Shown one piece after another: positions 26,762 to 36,800 of a stretch of DNA of 64,000 nucleotides. Source of the stretch: Hymenobacter tibetensis (GTDB taxonomy: Bacteria > Bacteroidota > Bacteroidia > Cytophagales > Hymenobacteraceae); the NCBI RefSeq assembly GCF_022827545.1, contig NZ_CP094672.1, positions 55,017 to 119,016 of the forward strand, read 5' to 3'. The notes under the pieces were generated by a model that was not told where the DNA came from, did no database searches, and worked only from the letters and a program-made list of their open reading frames with translations. Within the stretch, counting starts at the first letter, position 1. Every line of letters starts with the position of its first letter. The position numbers and the translations under genes are program-made.

Positions 26762-27736
26762 ATGAATAGGTTTGACCGGATTATGGCTATTCTGCTTCAG
26801 TTGCAGGCCAAACGCCTGGTAAGTGGCCCGGCCCTGGCCCAGCAGTTTGGGGTAAGCCTGCGGACTGTCTACCGCGACTTGCACACCCTGGAAGAAGCGG
26901 GCGTACCACTGCTCAGTGAGCACGCCGTGGGCTATTCCTTGGTGGAGGGCTACCGCCTGCCCCCGGTTATGTTTACGCGGGAAGAGGCCACGGCCCTTTT
27001 GACTGCTGAAAAGCTAGCAGCCCAGCTGACCGACGCTCCCACCGCCCGCCTGAGCGAGGCAGCCATGGACAAGTTGCGGGCTGTGCTCCGCCGCCCCGAC
27101 CGTGACCACCTCGCCACTCTGGCGCCGCACATTCAAGTGTTGACTCCGCGCGAACAGCCAGCCGGCTCGACCATCTATCAGCAGCTCGTAACGGCAACAG
27201 CTTCGCGCCGGCTGGTACGGCTGCACTACCAAGCCCTGGAGGCAGCGGCCCCTTCGTCCCGCGACATCGAGCCAATTGGGTTGTACTTAAGCCAGCAGTG
27301 GCACGTGGTGGCATATTGCCGGCTACGGCACTCCTTCCGCGACTTCCGCCTCGATCGTATCCAGCAGTTGGAGTTGCGGGAAGAAGTGTTTGCTGCCCGC
27401 CCCGAAACCTTGCAGCAGTACTGGGCGGAAGCAGCCAACCGGCGACCCACTGAAAAGGTCGTGCTTCGCTACCAGCCCGCGGCGGTGCTGCCCGCGCTGG
27501 TTCAGCAACTGCATGCTACCAAGTACCAATATGGGTGGGCTCACGAGCAGCAGCTTCCCGATGGCAGCCTGGAAATGACTTTGTTTATCGGCTCCTTTCC
27601 GTACTTAGCCGCCTGGCTACTGCCGCACGCAGGGGCGGTGACGGTGGTGGAGCCGCTGGCCTTGCGGGAGCATCTACGGGAGTGGGCGCAACGGGCGCAC
27701 GATTTTTTTGGTACCCCACCCGAGAAGCTGACATAG
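26762..27736 (+). CDS. YafY-like WYL-domain transcriptional regulator
   Basis: From the ATG at 26762 the protein has 324 residues. The N-terminal helix-turn-helix is VSGPALAQQFGVSLRTVYRDL, followed by a WYL domain at about residues 140-220 (VRLHYQALE, IEPIGLYLSQQWHVVAYCRLR) and a C-terminal WCX region. WYL proteins bind nucleic acid or small ligands and often act as transcription regulators of stress or defence genes. It lies 74 bases before the epoxide hydrolase gene and probably forms an operon with it. Confidence 0.9.
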   Translation: MNRFDRIMAILLQLQAKRLVSGPALAQQFGVSLRTVYRDLHTLEEAGVPLLSEHAVGYSLVEGYRLPPVMFTREEATALLTAEKLAAQLTDAPTARLSEAAMDKLRAVLRRPDRDHLATLAPHIQVLTPREQPAGSTIYQQLVTATASRRLVRLHYQALEAAAPSSRDIEPIGLYLSQQWHVVAYCRLRHSFRDFRLDRIQQLELREEVFAARPETLQQYWAEAANRRPTEKVVLRYQPAAVLPALVQQLHATKYQYGWAHEQQLPDGSLEMTLFIGSFPYLAAWLLPHAGAVTVVEPLALREHLREWAQRAHDFFGTPPEKLT

Positions 27737-27810
27737 AGCTGTCATAAACGGCTGGAAATTTTGCAGGGTCAAACGACAAACGCTTGTTTCACTCTCTTCT
27801 TATTTCCCGC

Positions 27811-28947
27811 ATGCAGCCCTTCCAGGTAAACATCCCCCAATCCATTCTCGACGACCTGCGCGCTCGTCTGGCGCACACTCGCTGGCCCGCTGAACCCACC
27901 CGTGCGGACTGGCAGCAGGGCACCAGCCCCGCCTACCTGCGCGAGTTACTCACCTACTGGCAGCACGATTTCGACTGGCGGCAGCAGGAAGCTCAACTCA
28001 ACCAAGTTGCTCGGTTTCATACCATGATAGAGGGCACAGCGCTCCACTTTATTCATGAGCGAGGGCGGGGCCCGCGGCCGTTGCCACTGCTGCTGAGCCA
28101 CGGCTGGCCGGATTCGTCCTGGCAATTTCTAAAGTTGATTCCGCTCCTTACCGACCCTGCAGCTCACGGCGGGCGGGCTGAAGACGCCTTCGACGTGGTA
28201 GTACCCGACTTGCCGGGTTTCGGCTTTTCAACTCCGCTGCCGCCTACTGGCTCGTTTGCGGGCCATTCGGCGAGCCGGCTGCAGCAACTGATGACTACTA
28301 CGCTCGGCTATACTCGCTACGGAGCCCACGGCAGCGACGTAGGCAGCCTCGTGACTGAGCGGCTGGCCCTAGACTATGCTTCCAGCCTGAGCGGCATGCA
28401 CCTGACGGGTGTACCTTTCACCCGGCTGTTCGTACCACCTACTGACCCTTCCACTGAAGAACAGCAGTACCTCACGGCTAGTCAGCACTGGCTGGCACAA
28501 CACGCCACCTACGCCACCCTGCAAGCCAACGAACCTAATACGCTGGTGCCCGGCCTGCGGGACTCGCCGGCCGGCCTAGCCGCTTGGCTGCTAGACAAGT
28601 TTCGGGCGTGGAGCGACTGTGACGGTAATCTTGAAACTCGCTTCAGCAAGGAAGAGCTACTAACAAACTTAACTCTGTACTGGGCCACTGACACCATTGG
28701 CTCCTCTTTCGCTCCGTACTACCAAGGAGACCAGGTGCCCCAGGGCTTAGGGGCGCCCAAAATCGAGGTGCCGACCGGCTTCACCACTTTTGCCCAAGAT
28801 TTGCTACGGGCACCCCGCTCCTTTGCCGAGCGCTTCTACAACGTGCAGCAGTGGATTGAAGTCCCGGCTGGTGGGCATTTCCCAGCTCTGGAAGAGCCCA
28901 CAGCATTGGCCGAATCTATCCGCACCTTCTTCCGCCCGCTGCGGTAA
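27811..28947 (+). CDS. Epoxide hydrolase (alpha/beta hydrolase with EHN domain)
   Basis: The 378-residue protein starts at the ATG at 27811. Residues 1-110 form the epoxide-hydrolase N-terminal domain (IPQSILDDLRARLAHTRWP). The alpha/beta hydrolase fold has the oxyanion motif SHGWPDSSW, the nucleophile Asp in AHGSDVGS, and the catalytic His in AGGHFPALEEP near the end. Such enzymes convert epoxides to diols and are usually soluble. Its partner regulator upstream suggests inducible xenobiotic or terpene-epoxide handling, which is inference. Confidence 0.92.
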   Translation: MQPFQVNIPQSILDDLRARLAHTRWPAEPTRADWQQGTSPAYLRELLTYWQHDFDWRQQEAQLNQVARFHTMIEGTALHFIHERGRGPRPLPLLLSHGWPDSSWQFLKLIPLLTDPAAHGGRAEDAFDVVVPDLPGFGFSTPLPPTGSFAGHSASRLQQLMTTTLGYTRYGAHGSDVGSLVTERLALDYASSLSGMHLTGVPFTRLFVPPTDPSTEEQQYLTASQHWLAQHATYATLQANEPNTLVPGLRDSPAGLAAWLLDKFRAWSDCDGNLETRFSKEELLTNLTLYWATDTIGSSFAPYYQGDQVPQGLGAPKIEVPTGFTTFAQDLLRAPRSFAERFYNVQQWIEVPAGGHFPALEEPTALAESIRTFFRPLR

Positions 28948-28999
28948 GACCACCTGCTTCGGTAACTGTTTGCCTTGTACGGGCCTTTTGGGGCGACAG

Positions 29000-29050
29000 G
29001 AAAAAAGCATACCCTGGCTCGGACGCTGATGTAGCGTTCGAGCCAGGGTA
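29000..29050 (-). terminator. Intrinsic terminator for the sugar dehydrogenase gene
   Basis: An 18-bp stem with one mismatch (29010-29027 with 29033-29050) and a 5-base loop is followed, on the minus strand, by a T-rich run complementary to the A run at 29001-29006. It sits between convergent genes and terminates the leftward transcript best. Confidence 0.75.
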
Positions 29051-29161
29051 GTAGCAGGCTACCTCAACTACCAGACGACACGCTACTGCGGTAGCAATCT
29101 AGGTTCATCGGCGCGTAGGCCTAGATTCCCGGCTGTCTCGGCACTTAAGATAGTACGAAGG

Positions 29162-30382
29162 TTATGGTCGGTCTATTCGATACAATCGGCCCTGATCGGT
29201 AATGGCGTACAGGGCGCCGTCGCTACCTTGGGTAACATCGCGGAAGCGCTGCCCTTCGCTGGCCAGTAGCCGTTCTTCGCCTACCACCCGGTTGTTGTCG
29301 ATAACCAAGCGGACAAGGTGCGTGCCGCTGAGCGCCCCGATAAACAGATTATTACGCCAGCCGGCAATCCGGTCACTGCTGTAAAAAGTCATGCCGCTGG
29401 GCGACACCACTGGGTCCCAATAGTACGCAGGCTGCTCCAAGCCCTGCTGTTGCTGGATGCCACTGCCCACGGGTTCTCCTCCATATTCGATGCCATACGT
29501 GATGGTGGGCCAGCCATAGTTGGCGCCGGCTTGCAGGCGGTTAAGCTCGTCGCCTCCACGGGGGCCGTGCTCACTTTGCCATACGTCGCCGGTTACTGGA
29601 TGCACTGCTAATCCTTGGGGGTTGCGGTGCCCGATGGAATATAGTTCGGGACGCCCGCCCGCTTGCCCAACCACCGGATTACCAGGCGCGGGCTGCCCGT
29701 CCTTGGTGATGCGGACAATCTTACCCAGACCCGACGCTACCACTTGCGCCTGAGGCCGGGTAGCTAAATCGGAACGCTCGCCCGTGCTGGCCAGCAGGTT
29801 GCCCGTACGGTCGAATACCACCCGGCCCCCGTAGTGCAGCGTACCGGCGTACGCGGGCAGGGCCCGGTAGATAACAGTGGCTCCCTCGATAGTTTGTTCG
29901 TTGTTGGCTAGGCGTCCTTTGCCGATGGCGGTCAGATTGCCATCAGGCCGAGCTTCCGAAAACGACCAGTACACGAGCCGGTTGGTGGCGAAATCCGGGT
30001 CGAGGCACAGGCCCAACAGCCCTCCTTGCCCAGCCGGATTAACCGCCGGGATTCCCGTGATAGGGGCACTGACCGCGCCGGCAGGCGTAACAATGCGCAA
30101 GCGGCCAGCTTTCTCGGTTACCAGCAATCGGCCGTCGGGCAAGCTGGTGATGCCCCACGGGTTGGTTAACGAGGATGTAATGACCGTGGCCTGGTAGCTG
30201 GTGGCGGCCGTCGTGACCCCGCCCACTCGGGTTTGCCCCGCGAAAGCCGGCTGATAAGCGGTATTGGGGGCGTTGGTTTCCACCGGCGAGGTCGTGACAA
30301 TGGCGGGTGCGTCCTCTTTGTCGCGGGAACAAGCGAGGAGGGCAAGCGAACCACCAAAAAGATAGATCAGGCGCTGTTTCAT
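29162..30382 (-). CDS. PQQ-dependent sugar dehydrogenase lipoprotein (GSDH/sorbosone dehydrogenase family)
   Basis: From the ATG at 30382 the protein has 406 residues and begins with a lipoprotein signal (LFGGSLALLAC, Cys near 18). The beta-propeller carries TEKAGRLRIV, GLLGLCLDPDF, GHRNPQGLAVHP, WQSEHGPRGGDELN and NYGWPTITYG, all diagnostic of the soluble glucose dehydrogenase family. These enzymes oxidise aldoses in the periplasm using PQQ. No PQQ biosynthesis gene is in the window. A longer frame starting at 30430 is unlikely because it would bury the lipobox. Confidence 0.92.
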   Translation of the reverse strand: MKQRLIYLFGGSLALLACSRDKEDAPAIVTTSPVETNAPNTAYQPAFAGQTRVGGVTTAATSYQATVITSSLTNPWGITSLPDGRLLVTEKAGRLRIVTPAGAVSAPITGIPAVNPAGQGGLLGLCLDPDFATNRLVYWSFSEARPDGNLTAIGKGRLANNEQTIEGATVIYRALPAYAGTLHYGGRVVFDRTGNLLASTGERSDLATRPQAQVVASGLGKIVRITKDGQPAPGNPVVGQAGGRPELYSIGHRNPQGLAVHPVTGDVWQSEHGPRGGDELNRLQAGANYGWPTITYGIEYGGEPVGSGIQQQQGLEQPAYYWDPVVSPSGMTFYSSDRIAGWRNNLFIGALSGTHLVRLVIDNNRVVGEERLLASEGQRFRDVTQGSDGALYAITDQGRLYRIDRP

Positions 30383-30787
30383 AGGTAGAGCAGAAAGAAT
30401 ATGAGGAACTAGTTGATTACCTGGCTTCAAGTAGTACCACCTAACACGACTCTAGCCTACGCCAGTTCAGCTACGCCCATAATCTGTTCCATACCCGCCA
30501 TACAGAATAGGCACAGCCATGCAGGCAAGTGCTACCTGAATGCCAGCGTTGGGGTGAACTCTTACGCGCTAGCTGTTCATTGAGCTGACTGATACTACAT
30601 TTCCAAAGCATCATCGGCATGCGGGTTATAACCAAGGCTACGCTTACTTATTAGCAGCGAGCTAACGTGTTCCTACGCCATGAAGGAAGACCCGCCGGAG
30701 TGTTCAATTACACCACATAGGCTGGATCAGCAACCGCATGACTTCCACGGAACTACAGCGCGTGCTCATCAACTACTAACCTCATGG
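30383..30787. other. Intergenic, no gene seen
   Basis: About 400 bases between two minus-strand genes. It should hold the sugar dehydrogenase promoter; nothing else is recognised. Confidence 0.5.
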
Positions 30788-31963
30788 CTAGAGGTAGGAG
30801 AGCCACCAGTACGTGTGGCGTTGCTTGTAGGCCTGATACCAGCGGCAAGGCCAGTACAGAACCAGCACCACCGCTACCCACACCGAGTAGCAGCGAACTA
30901 AACTAAAATGATACGTTGGAGGCCACTCCAGCGCGGGCGTGAACGAGAGGTTAACTGGGTACCCAAAGGCGAGGCGCGTCCAGACCCAAGCGGCGCCGCT
31001 GATCAGCAGTAGATGTAGCAAGTAGAAGAAAAATGGCACCTGCCCGTAGGTGCGCAGCCAGCGGGCCGGGCGGTGGGTTAATTCTTCGGCCACACTAAGT
31101 AGCAACAGCGCCGCGCCCAGCGTCAAACAGCAGAATAGCAGGGAGGGCGGGTACTTGCTTACGTTCAGAAACGAGAGCACCGTGTACAAGCCGCCCCGTG
31201 GTTGCGCGGCCCAGGGCTGCGGGTCGCCGTACCAGTTAGTAGCACGTAGCCCTACAAACAGCACCAGCAATGCCACACCTGCCAAGCGTAGCCGTCGGGT
31301 GCGCTCAAGTAGCGGCAGTTGAAACCAGGGGCCAACGAGGTAGCCAGCCAGCAGCACACCCAGCCACGGCCCTAGGGAATAAGCTACCAGCAGCAATGGC
31401 CCGCCAGGCAGCGGCAGCCCGAAAGGGCTGTTATGCAGCAGGGCCCACCCCACGTTAGCGGCCGTAACGGGCTGCAGAAACGGCAGCGCATCGTGGCCCA
31501 GCAGAATGAGGGCAGCCAACCCAATTAGTATAGGGCGCGGCAGCCACAGCAACCCGGACAGCAGCACCATACTCCCACCTATTGCCCAAAGAATCAGCAA
31601 TAGCAGCATGCCGTAACCCCATTGGAGCACGCCGCTAAAGACCACTAGTTCCAGTCCAATCAACCACAGCCCACGCGTGAGCAAAAAGCGGCTCATGGCC
31701 CCGCGACTACCACGCCGCTGCTGAGTTAGCCAGATGCTTACACCTGAGAGAAAAACGAATGTGGGGGCGCAGAAATGAGTGATCCAGCGCGTGAAGAAAA
31801 ATAGGGTTGTAGTCTGGGTCAGGTCGTCGGGCTTGAAAGGCGTGTAGCTCCAAAAGTCCCGCACGTGGTCGAGAGCCATGACGACCATCACCAAACCGCG
31901 CACGATGTCGATTGCCTGGACGCGAGCAGGGCGCACTACAGGGGCACTAGTAGGCTGAAGCAT
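30788..31963 (-). CDS. DUF1624 / heparan-alpha-glucosaminide N-acetyltransferase-like membrane protein
   Basis: This 391-residue protein has about ten hydrophobic segments. The N-terminal IDIVRGLVMVVMALDHVRDF is the hallmark of DUF1624, part of the HGSNAT/acyltransferase-3-like membrane family. Members are thought to transfer acyl groups across the membrane to sugars. It ends with a basic tail. It is monocistronic here. The substrate cannot be predicted. Confidence 0.88.
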   Translation of the reverse strand: MLQPTSAPVVRPARVQAIDIVRGLVMVVMALDHVRDFWSYTPFKPDDLTQTTTLFFFTRWITHFCAPTFVFLSGVSIWLTQQRRGSRGAMSRFLLTRGLWLIGLELVVFSGVLQWGYGMLLLLILWAIGGSMVLLSGLLWLPRPILIGLAALILLGHDALPFLQPVTAANVGWALLHNSPFGLPLPGGPLLLVAYSLGPWLGVLLAGYLVGPWFQLPLLERTRRLRLAGVALLVLFVGLRATNWYGDPQPWAAQPRGGLYTVLSFLNVSKYPPSLLFCCLTLGAALLLLSVAEELTHRPARWLRTYGQVPFFFYLLHLLLISGAAWVWTRLAFGYPVNLSFTPALEWPPTYHFSLVRCYSVWVAVVLVLYWPCRWYQAYKQRHTYWWLSYL

Positions 31964-32462
31964 AGATAGAAACGAATTCGCCGGGATAGACGGAAATATA
32001 CACGGAAGCTATATAGCAAAGTCGAGAAACTGCACCTAACAACAGTACAGAAACGCCAACCAGCTACGCCTGAAAAGGAGAAAACCCTGGCAGCTGACAG
32101 CAACATCAGTACGGGAGCCAGCCGGCCTGCTGTACGCCGAGGCCGTGCCGACCTACCTAGTCCTATCTCGGGCGGTCCAATGGTGGCGGCAGCAGTTGCT
32201 ACGGAGGTGGCAAGCCAGCCTGGTGCTGTGCTGCGTTGTGCGATGCGCGTGCCTGAGCCGCAATTTGCCCGCATTCAGAGGGCACAGTATTGCTTTCGTC
32301 TAAAACTTTGCCACCGCATACCTCCCACACCCGTACTTCGCCTTCGTAAAGTGCAGCCCGTCCCGCCCCACCGCCCCCGCCGTTCGCGCACCGGGGCCCC
32401 CGGCTTCGGCAGCTTCATCCTTACGGCGTCTATCCTGCGTTCTCGTTCGCTCTCCTCTGGTT
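31964..32462. other. Conserved upstream region of roadblock gene copy 1
   Basis: No gene seen. From about 32146 onward the sequence is recognisably similar to 40957-41261 upstream of the second copy, with scattered substitutions and short indels, and with long shared blocks such as the stretch at 32254-32300. It probably contains the promoter and a long leader. Confidence 0.55.
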
Positions 32463-32510
32463 TTCTCTGTTTTCTTCTTTCTTACTTTCCTCTCTTTTCC
32501 TCTTCGCCTT

Positions 32511-32873
32511 ATGTCCTCCCCCAAACAAGCCGTCAAAGACATCCTCGACGCTCTGCCCACGCTGCTAGCCGTGGCCGTCGTTGAAACCGAAACCGGCATG
32601 GCCCTGGCCTCGCACTCCAACATCGCCGACTTCGACATCGACACGGCCGCCGCCTACAACACGGAAGTGGTCAAGCAGAAGCTCAAAGCCATCCAGGCCC
32701 TCAAGCTCAACCAAACCGTGCAGGACATCCTGCTCACGCTCACCGACCAGCTGCACGTGATCAAGCTCTCGCCCACGGGCGACAAGTTCATCTACCTGGC
32801 CGTCAACGCGCGCGACACCAACCTGGCCGTGGCCCGGCAGATCCTCAAGTCGCAGACCGCCGTGCTCAACTAG
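32511..32873 (+). CDS. Roadblock/LC7-like protein (copy 1)
   Basis: The 120-residue protein has VKDILDALPTLLAVAVVETETG near the N-terminus and HVIKLSPTGDKFIYLAVN near the C-terminus, resembling the alpha/beta roadblock/LC7 fold (MglB family) that regulates small Ras-like GTPases. No GTPase gene is near. The nucleotide sequence is identical to the gene at 41310-41672. Codons end almost always in C or G (AAG, CTC, GAC), unlike the neighbouring genes, which suggests high expression. No Shine-Dalgarno-like sequence precedes the ATG; the 48 bases before it are 45 pyrimidines. The family call is moderate. Confidence 0.7.
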   Translation: MSSPKQAVKDILDALPTLLAVAVVETETGMALASHSNIADFDIDTAAAYNTEVVKQKLKAIQALKLNQTVQDILLTLTDQLHVIKLSPTGDKFIYLAVNARDTNLAVARQILKSQTAVLN

Positions 32874-32903
32874 CGCCCGTCCCGACTGCCGTCCCCGTAC
32901 CGT

Positions 32904-32931
32904 CCGCCCGCTGGCCCCCGCCAGCGGGCGG
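32904..32931 (+). terminator. Terminator-like GC-rich hairpin (copy 1)
   Basis: CCGCCCGCTGGC (32904-32915) and GCCAGCGGGCGG (32920-32931) form a perfect 12-bp stem with a 4-base CCCC loop, 31 bases after the stop. An identical hairpin follows the second copy. Confidence 0.7.
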
Positions 32932-32996
32932 CACTGCGTTTAGACCACCTCAAAGCTAGGTACCCTCAGCAGCTAGGCCGCGAAAGCAGACTCCCG

Positions 32997-33215
32997 CTAT
33001 AGAAAAAGGAAAACATGCGCTGCCTGCACTTTCACCTGCTCGGCTCTGGCTTCTACTTCATTAAGTAGGCCAGTCAAAGACAACTCCCCGCGCACATAGC
33101 GGGCATACAGTTGTCGCATACTAGGTGTTATGACGCCACCTTGCCGTTCAAAGGCAGCAAACGAATAATCTACCAAAAACTGGCGTTCGTTGGCCAGCCA
33201 TGTATGGTGCATCAT
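32997..33215 (-). CDS. Small protein resembling Fic-type (VbhA-like) antitoxins
   Basis: The 72-residue protein contains ITPSMRQLYARYVRGELSLTGLLNEV. This resembles the short helical antitoxins of Fic toxins, in which a Y.RYV.GE.SLDE pattern is common, but the inhibitory S/TxxxE/DG motif is not obvious. No Fic or other toxin gene lies nearby. Two start codons (33215 and 33212) are adjacent. It may be an orphan antitoxin or an unrelated small regulator. Confidence 0.45.
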   Translation of the reverse strand: MMHHTWLANERQFLVDYSFAAFERQGGVITPSMRQLYARYVRGELSLTGLLNEVEARAEQVKVQAAHVFLFL

Positions 33216-33863
33216 GACAAAATATAGGGACTACACGGTACGGCTGCCGAACGCTTAACCTGCGCAAAAAGCTCCTAGGAAGAACACAGATCTACTTAAC
33301 GTAGAATGCTACCAGCACTAGCCTTGGCATGGGCCCAGCATCGTGCCTGCCGCTTCCGCATAGCATGTGTTGTGCAGTTACTGCATGGCCCTCCCTGGTG
33401 CATTTATCATTCCTAGGAAAGTGCACGAAGGCAATAGATGTAGCGGGGTCAAGCGCATGGTATTACTGCCGAGCCGTGCAACTGAGCAGTGGCCGACATG
33501 TGTTGTGGCGAGGCTTACAGATTGGTTACCTCTGCGCATCAGAAATACCAAGGTTGTCGGGGAAGAATCGAGTTCGTATTGGCTGGTCAGTTGCGCTGAG
33601 GTGGCATGGGCGGCGGGCGGGTAGGCGCTACGTATGGCTTCAGCGAACAAAGCGAGGAAAGGCGCGAGGTTAACGCTGGCTTTCGGCACTATTCAGGTAT
33701 TGGCTTGTACAAAGCTGGCTGGCAGTGCGTAGTTTTACTGAAGCCGATTGCCAACGCTTTTTTTAGCAATAACTGGCCATTGGGCTCCGTTCTTTAAGGG
33801 CGGCGAGTGGCACTTTCTTTTGCAAGTGCCTGCTTACCTGTCCGCCCACTTACCCGCCCCACT
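33216..33863. other. Intergenic upstream of giant secreted protein, no gene seen
   Basis: About 650 bases with several short frames on both strands, none with a plausible product. It should hold the promoter of the large gene. A GTG at 33807 opens the same frame but would bury the signal sequence further from the N-terminus. Confidence 0.5.
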
Positions 33864-36800
33864 ATGCCCGCAGAGCTACCGTTCCCTGCTTTACATACCA
33901 CTCGAATTCTTGCCAATCCCAACCAGTTGATTCGCGCTGGTAGTCGGTCCCCGGCTAGGCAGGCGCGCTTGTCTGTCAATTGGCTGCTGATGCTGCTATT
34001 TCTGTTGCTGAGCGGCACGACCACCACCGTGTTTGCGCAAGGAACTACGCCTCCAGAGTGCGCGGCTGATGAGAAGTTCGCCAACACGTGGTACTTCGGC
34101 TTTAAAGCGGGGCTTGACTTCAACCAGGCCTCAGCTGACTCCTTGCCGAAGGTGCTTACCAATGGGGCGATGGACGCCCCCGCCGGCTCGGGGGTAATGT
34201 CGGATAGAAACGGGGCAATTCTCTTTTATAGCAATGGCGAAACCGTGTGGAATGGCGACGGCACCGTGATGACCAACGGCACGGGGCTAGCGGGCAACCG
34301 CTTCACCACCGACGGCCCCTTGCCCATCAGGATGCCGGGTATACCTTCGGCGGGCCAACCGACGCGCTACCTGCTTTTCACCCTGAATAGCACCGTAGGC
34401 CTGAGCTACTCGGAAATAGAGATTCCCGCAGGTGGTGGGCCAGGCACCGTCATAGCCGCCACCAAAAACACACCCCTCGCCCGCGGCACGGCAGAGAAAA
34501 TAACGGGCGTATTCCATAAAAACGGCTGCGACATCTGGGTTATCACGCACGGCTGGGGCGATGCGAAGTTGGGCAATGACAACCGGGGCGACGCCTTTCT
34601 GGCCTACCGCGTGCGACCAGCAGTCAACTATATAGGTCCGGTTCTCATCGATGCGCCCGTTGTCTCAACGGTGGGTTCGGTGCACGCGCTAAGCCCAACG
34701 AACACCCAGGGCTACCGCGGACAGATGAAGGTAACGCCTGATGGCCAACGTTTGGCCCTGGCCCGCTACAGCGAAGCGGTAGGCGACAGCAGCAGCACCG
34801 TCGAACTGTTTGGGTTTAATACCAACACAGGAAGGGTGAGCGTCAACCCGCAGGTTCCGTTCATCGTGGACAGCGGCGCAGGGAAATACTACGGGGTAAG
34901 TTTTTCGCCTGGTAGATACCTCTACGCCACGGTGCGCAACCCGGCCAAGCTGCTGCAATTCAATATCAGCGGCACCGGGCCGGTTACCAGGCAGGACATT
35001 CCACTCAAGACCCCAGCCGACCTGGGCTCGATGCAGGCCGCGCCTGATGGCAAGATTTACGTGGCCCGCGACAACCAGCCTGCGCTGGGTTTCATCCCTT
35101 TCCCGGACTCGCTGGGGGCCAAGATCCGCTATGCCGACGATAGTCTGCAGTTGCGCGGAGGCCGCCTAAGTGGCCTGGGCCTGGTCAACTTCAACCAAAG
35201 CTCGCTGTTGCGCGTGGGGCCTAGCTTTGACATAACGGGTTGTCGGCAAATCACTTTCACGGCCCCTCCCATTAGCTTTTTCGGGAAAATCTATACTTGG
35301 ACTTTTGGCGACGGCACTAGAACAACACGTTCTGCAACGGATTCAGTCATCACTCATACCTACGCTACGCCCGGCAACTACACGGTGACGTTGCGCATTG
35401 AGACGGAATGTTTTTGCCGCGAAAGCTCGGGTGGTATCCAGGTGCCTGATTTGCCCGTACCGGGTAGCATTTCGGCGCCTCAGACGGTGTGCGCTGGCAC
35501 GGCGCCGGCTACGCTTACCAGCACTGTCGACGCTTCCAGCGACGCCAGTTTGCCGCTCACCTACCAGTGGGAATCGTCGACGGATAATACCAATTTCACC
35601 GCCATTAGTGGAGCTACTGGCCCCACCTACACGCCCCCAAATTCGCTGCCAGCCGGCACGACCTATTTCCGTCGGCGCGTGCAGTTGCTGCTGCCGAATC
35701 TATCGGGCCCTTATTGTACCCCCACCTTCACTGCTTCGGTAGCCATCACCGTTCTCCCGGCATTAGCGGCCGGCAGCATCGCCGCTGACCAGACGGTATG
35801 CGTGGGCAGCACGCCCGCCCCGCTCACCAGTACCGCGGCGCCCACAGGCGGCACGGGCACCTTTGCCTACCAGTGGGAATCGTCGACCGACAACGTCACG
35901 TGGACTGCGGTAGCAGGGGCCACAACCGAAACCCTTGCACCGGGCCCACTCCCTGTCACCACCTCCTTCCGCCGGCAAGTAACTTCGGGCCCCTGCAACA
36001 GGGTATCTGGCACCGTCACGATAACGGTACTACCGGCTTTGGCCGCGGGCCGCATTGCTGCCGACCAAACGCTCTGCGCTGGCGGCGCCCCCGCCTCGTT
36101 CACCAGCGAAACACCGGCCACGGGCGGCACGAGCACCATCGTGTACCAGTGGGAGACCTCCACAGATAATGTAACCTGGACTGCTATAGTGGGTGCCACT
36201 GGGCCAACCTACGCGTCCGGCGCACTTACGGCCACTACCTATTTCCGGCGCCAAGCTAGCTCGGGCAGTTCCTGCGCTCCAGCGTTGTCCAACGTCGTTA
36301 CCATCACTGTGCAGCCGGCTTTGGTTGCGGGCAGCATTGCCGCCGACCAAACCGTGTGCGCTGGCAGCCCGGTTGCGCCCCTAACCAGCACCGCCCCGGC
36401 TACGGGCGGCACCGGCACCTTTGTTTATCAGTGGGAATCGTCGTTGAATAACGCCAACTGGACGATCATTGCCGGGGCTACGGGCGAAACGTTGGCACCC
36501 GGCCCGCTTACCACTACCACCTTCTTCCGGCGCCAGGTGAGTTCAGGAGAATGCGCCATCACGCCATCTAATCTAGTTACGATAACGGTACTACCAGCCT
36601 TAGCGGCCGGCAGCATTGCTACCGATCAAGCTATATGCGCTGGCAGTGCTCCTGCCCCCTTCACCAGTACCAGTGAAGCTAGCGGCACGAGCAACATCGT
36701 CTACCAGTGGGAGTTGTCGACAGACAATGCAACCTGGACGCCTATAGTTGGAGCTATTGGGCCTGCTTATGGATCAGGACCGCTTACTACCACCACCTAT

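Larger units (their letters stand above)
32463..32939 (+). repeat. Direct repeat, left copy (477 bp)
   Basis: This stretch reads identically to 41262-41738 by direct comparison. It includes a pyrimidine tract, the full roadblock-like gene and its terminator hairpin. Outside it, the flanks differ at many positions. Confidence 0.85.

Noticed and set aside
33807..33863. GTG start for the giant protein
   Set aside because: It would place the signal segment even further inside; the ATG at 33864 is preferred, though not proven.
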